NCBI GenBank assembly: GCA_964498125.1 | Contig: CAZCGE010000122.1 | Span: 1 to 14,184 of the forward strand | DNA length: 14,184 nucleotides | Direction of reading: 5' to 3' | DNA from: CAMDBL01 sp964498125 | GTDB lineage: Bacteria > Pseudomonadota > Alphaproteobacteria > Rhizobiales > Hyphomicrobiaceae | Shown here: positions 12,515-14,184 of the stretch, in pieces | Position numbering within the stretch: the first letter of the stretch is position 1 | Layout of the letters: each line of letters opens with the position of its first letter | Made by a program: the position numbers and the translations under genes | The notes under the pieces: model-generated | Databases searched by the model: none | What the model saw: the letters and a program-made list of their open reading frames with translations, nothing else | What the model was told of the DNA's origin: nothing

Positions 12515-13828
12515 CGTGTCGCCGGCATGCTGACGCCGTCGCGACAGTTCGGCGGCGATCAGCAGCAGCATGGTGGAAACCCCGAATGCCGCCATGAACC
12601 AGGGCTGCCACATACCCCAGGAGAAAGCCGCGATGCTCGCTGCCGCCACGAAGGTGGCCAGCGCACAGCTGCGCACCCGCGCTTCGAGCCGGCTGATCGC
12701 CAGCAGAATGGCAAGACCGAGCGCACACAGCAGTGCCGCACCCAGCGCGCCCAATTCGTACCAGGTCTGCAGATACACATTGTGCGAATGCGTGCCGGCG
12801 CGCCGCGGATAGACGTAGCCAGGCGGCGTCTCCGGCTTATGCTTGGCATCGAGCACTTTGCCCGACCCAATGCCGATGCCGAGTAACGGTGCTTTGGTAA
12901 TCTGCTCGGTGGTGTAGCCCCAGATGATGATCCGCTGCCGCGCCGTCACGGGCAGCCATTGCGCCATGTGCAGCTTCTGGGTGGTGTAGGCCTGGTCGAC
13001 GATGGGCACCACGAGCAGCGTCGAGATGATCCACGCGACGGCGATCAAGGCGCAGGCGATGCGGCCGAACCAGTGCGCCACCGCCGCCGCACTCAGCGAC
13101 AACACCAGCGCAATCGCCGACGTCTCGTGTTGCGACGTGCCAATCGCCAGCGCGGCGACTGCCAGCACCAAGGCGTTATTCAGCCACCTCGGCGCACCGC
13201 CTCTGGCTGGCGCAATGGCCACGGTCATCATCAAGAGTAGCGGCCACAGTGACAGCACCAGCGCAGCCATGCTGTGGTTGGAAACGTACGAGTGGATGTT
13301 GACGACGTCGGCACCGTCGAGCTGGACGTGTTTTGCGCTCGGGCGCGTGAACGGCAGCCAATTGAACAGCGCACGCTTGATGGCATGCACCGTCACCTCC
13401 TCGAGCATGAGGTAAGCCAATGCCAGGCAGAAGGCGATCACGGCCGTGCGAACCAGCGGGTCGAGAGCGTCGTCCGGCAGTCGCCCCAGGCCGCGCCGCG
13501 CCAGCCACAGCGCCGCGACAATGGCGATGTACAGCAAGGTTTTCCCCAGCGCCTCCGCCGGCTCTTGCGCCCAAAGGCTGTTGGCCAGGAGATAAGCCGC
13601 CAACATCAGCGCCGCGATCAGCGGCGGCGACCTTGGATTGGCCCAAGTGATGCCATGGGGCATCGACACGATCAGTGCCGGCATCGCCATGATAAGCAGC
13701 AGAAAAGGTGCGGCGCGCGGCGCAATCACGAAGACAGCGACCGCGGCGCCCGCGGCAATCATGCCGAAGTGCCGCGCCGTTTTGGCGCTGGTCTCCGCGA
13801 AGCGGGATGCCGGTTGCACGTCTGTCAT
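12497..13828 (-). CDS. O-antigen ligase family membrane protein
   Basis: Polytopic inner-membrane protein of the O-antigen ligase/polymerase (Wzy_C, WaaL-like) family, which joins or polymerises undecaprenyl-linked sugar chains on the periplasmic side. The 443-residue product has roughly ten hydrophobic segments and a large loop between about residues 280 and 355. That loop holds the family residues: ARQRIIIWG (296-304), PLLGIGIGSG (314-323) and HSHNVYLQTWYELGALGA (347-364, the HN..L..W.E.G..G signature). The start is uncertain: ATG 13828 is used, but ATG 13840 adds MVRR and neither has a good ribosome binding site. The frame is open further upstream to 14047, in a part without membrane or family character. 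No glycosyltransferases or other polysaccharide genes adjoin it, so ligase and polymerase cannot be told apart. Confidence 0.88.
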   Translation of the reverse strand: MTDVQPASRFAETSAKTARHFGMIAAGAAVAVFVIAPRAAPFLLLIMAMPALIVSMPHGITWANPRSPPLIAALMLAAYLLANSLWAQEPAEALGKTLLYIAIVAALWLARRGLGRLPDDALDPLVRTAVIAFCLALAYLMLEEVTVHAIKRALFNWLPFTRPSAKHVQLDGADVVNIHSYVSNHSMAALVLSLWPLLLMMTVAIAPARGGAPRWLNNALVLAVAALAIGTSQHETSAIALVLSLSAAAVAHWFGRIACALIAVAWIISTLLVVPIVDQAYTTQKLHMAQWLPVTARQRIIIWGYTTEQITKAPLLGIGIGSGKVLDAKHKPETPPGYVYPRRAGTHSHNVYLQTWYELGALGAALLCALGLAILLAISRLEARVRSCALATFVAAASIAAFSWGMWQPWFMAAFGVSTMLLLIAAELSRRRQHAGDTSALGA

Positions 13829-14184
13829 GCGTCGCACCATATCATTGTTGGCGCCGGGGCGGCACGGTGGATAGGGCGTTGGTCGGAGCGACCCCGGACA
13901 CTTGATCCGGGGGAGGTCCGACGGCTTCGGCCAGCGCCGTCGGCCTCGCAGCGGTTTCCGCTCGAGGGCATGGATAACAGGACGGCGGGGCGGCGGGGCC
14001 TCGCTATTTGAGTTGTGTGGATGCGGCTCCCGCCACCCCACGCGCATGCCACGGGGGCGGGCCCCCTATTCGGATCCCGGGGCCACCATCCTTCGGCCGC
14101 ATCCTGAGTGAGGCCGAAGTTGAACGGGGTTCCTGCGCCCCGCCGGCAGCGATCCCTCTTGGCCGCGCTGACATCGCCAAGGGT
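13829..14184. other. Gene-free end of window with several GC hairpins
   Basis: No coding region is supported here. Beyond the REP-like pair listed separately, GGGGG/CCCCC (14053-14057, 14062-14066) and the overlapping GGCCCC/GGGGCC (14060-14065, 14079-14084) could fold. CTTCGGCC/GGCCGAAG (14091-14098, 14112-14119) is a perfect 8-bp stem with a 13-base loop. Any promoter for the ligase gene should lie here, but I cannot point to one. Confidence 0.5.
13892..13943. repeat. REP-like double hairpin
   Basis: CCCCGGA (13892-13898) pairs with TCCGGGG (13906-13912). Five bases later CCGACGGC (13918-13925) pairs with GCCGTCGG (13936-13943). The first hairpin, with ACTTGATCC in the loop and arm, is very like the CCCCGGACTTGATCCGGGG repeats scattered through alphaproteobacterial genomes; the family link is from memory. 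Confidence 0.55.

Noticed and set aside
14040..14093. tRNA-like 3' end (TATTCGGATC followed by GGGGCCACCA)
   Set aside because: No matching 5' acceptor strand, D arm or anticodon arm can be found upstream at tRNA distance.
1..14184. CRISPR array, rRNA or transposase gene
   Set aside because: No regularly spaced repeats, no rRNA-like sequence and no transposase-like protein were seen on either strand.

Overview
The window reads as a GC-rich alphaproteobacterial chromosome segment, probably Hyphomicrobiales or a related order. This rests on protein character: a ThiE with an LKAMKWAPQG-type loop, a release factor 2 with SPY in place of SPF, OpgC followed by an SGNH-fold protein, and REP-like GC-rich palindromes. 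The order is an inference; no 16S or marker search was possible. Most genes are core or housekeeping. The accessory signal sits between genes, as a group II intron end and several palindromic repeat families.

Left part (1-1865). The first ~135 bases are the 3' end of a group II intron (domains V and VI), whose body lies outside the window. It abuts an 18-bp inverted repeat. On the minus strand follow rimM (ribosome maturation) and, just upstream of it, a small GrlR-like protein with a convincing Shine-Dalgarno/GTG start. rimM is not flanked here by rpsP or trmD, its usual partners. An AT-rich gap and a short open frame that continues in phase beyond the transaldolase stop complete this part.

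Middle (1866-7075). A small TalC-type transaldolase (-) and priA (+, primosomal helicase) diverge from a region holding a nested double palindrome. After priA come opgC (membrane acyltransferase) and, sharing an ATGA overlap, a secreted SGNH-fold protein whose catalytic motifs look degenerate. These two probably act together on a periplasmic glycan.

Right part (7076-14184). A 337-base convergent gap packed with hairpins separates the SGNH gene from a single-domain rhodanese (-). Two GGGTCAGACCC-type palindromes lie before a secreted protein of unknown function (+) and an orphan intradiol dioxygenase (+). prfB (-) is complete only through a classical programmed +1 frameshift (internal SD, CTT TGA C). 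It diverges from thiE (+), which is followed by a CHAD-domain protein (+). The CHAD gene converges on, and overlaps by 18 bp, an O-antigen-ligase-family membrane protein (-). The last ~350 bases have no gene and are rich in GC hairpins, one of them resembling a common alphaproteobacterial REP sequence.

I found no convincing new multi-gene system. The best leads are the OpgC/degenerate-SGNH pair, the GrlR-like protein beside rimM, the in-phase tail after the transaldolase, and the palindromic repeat families.
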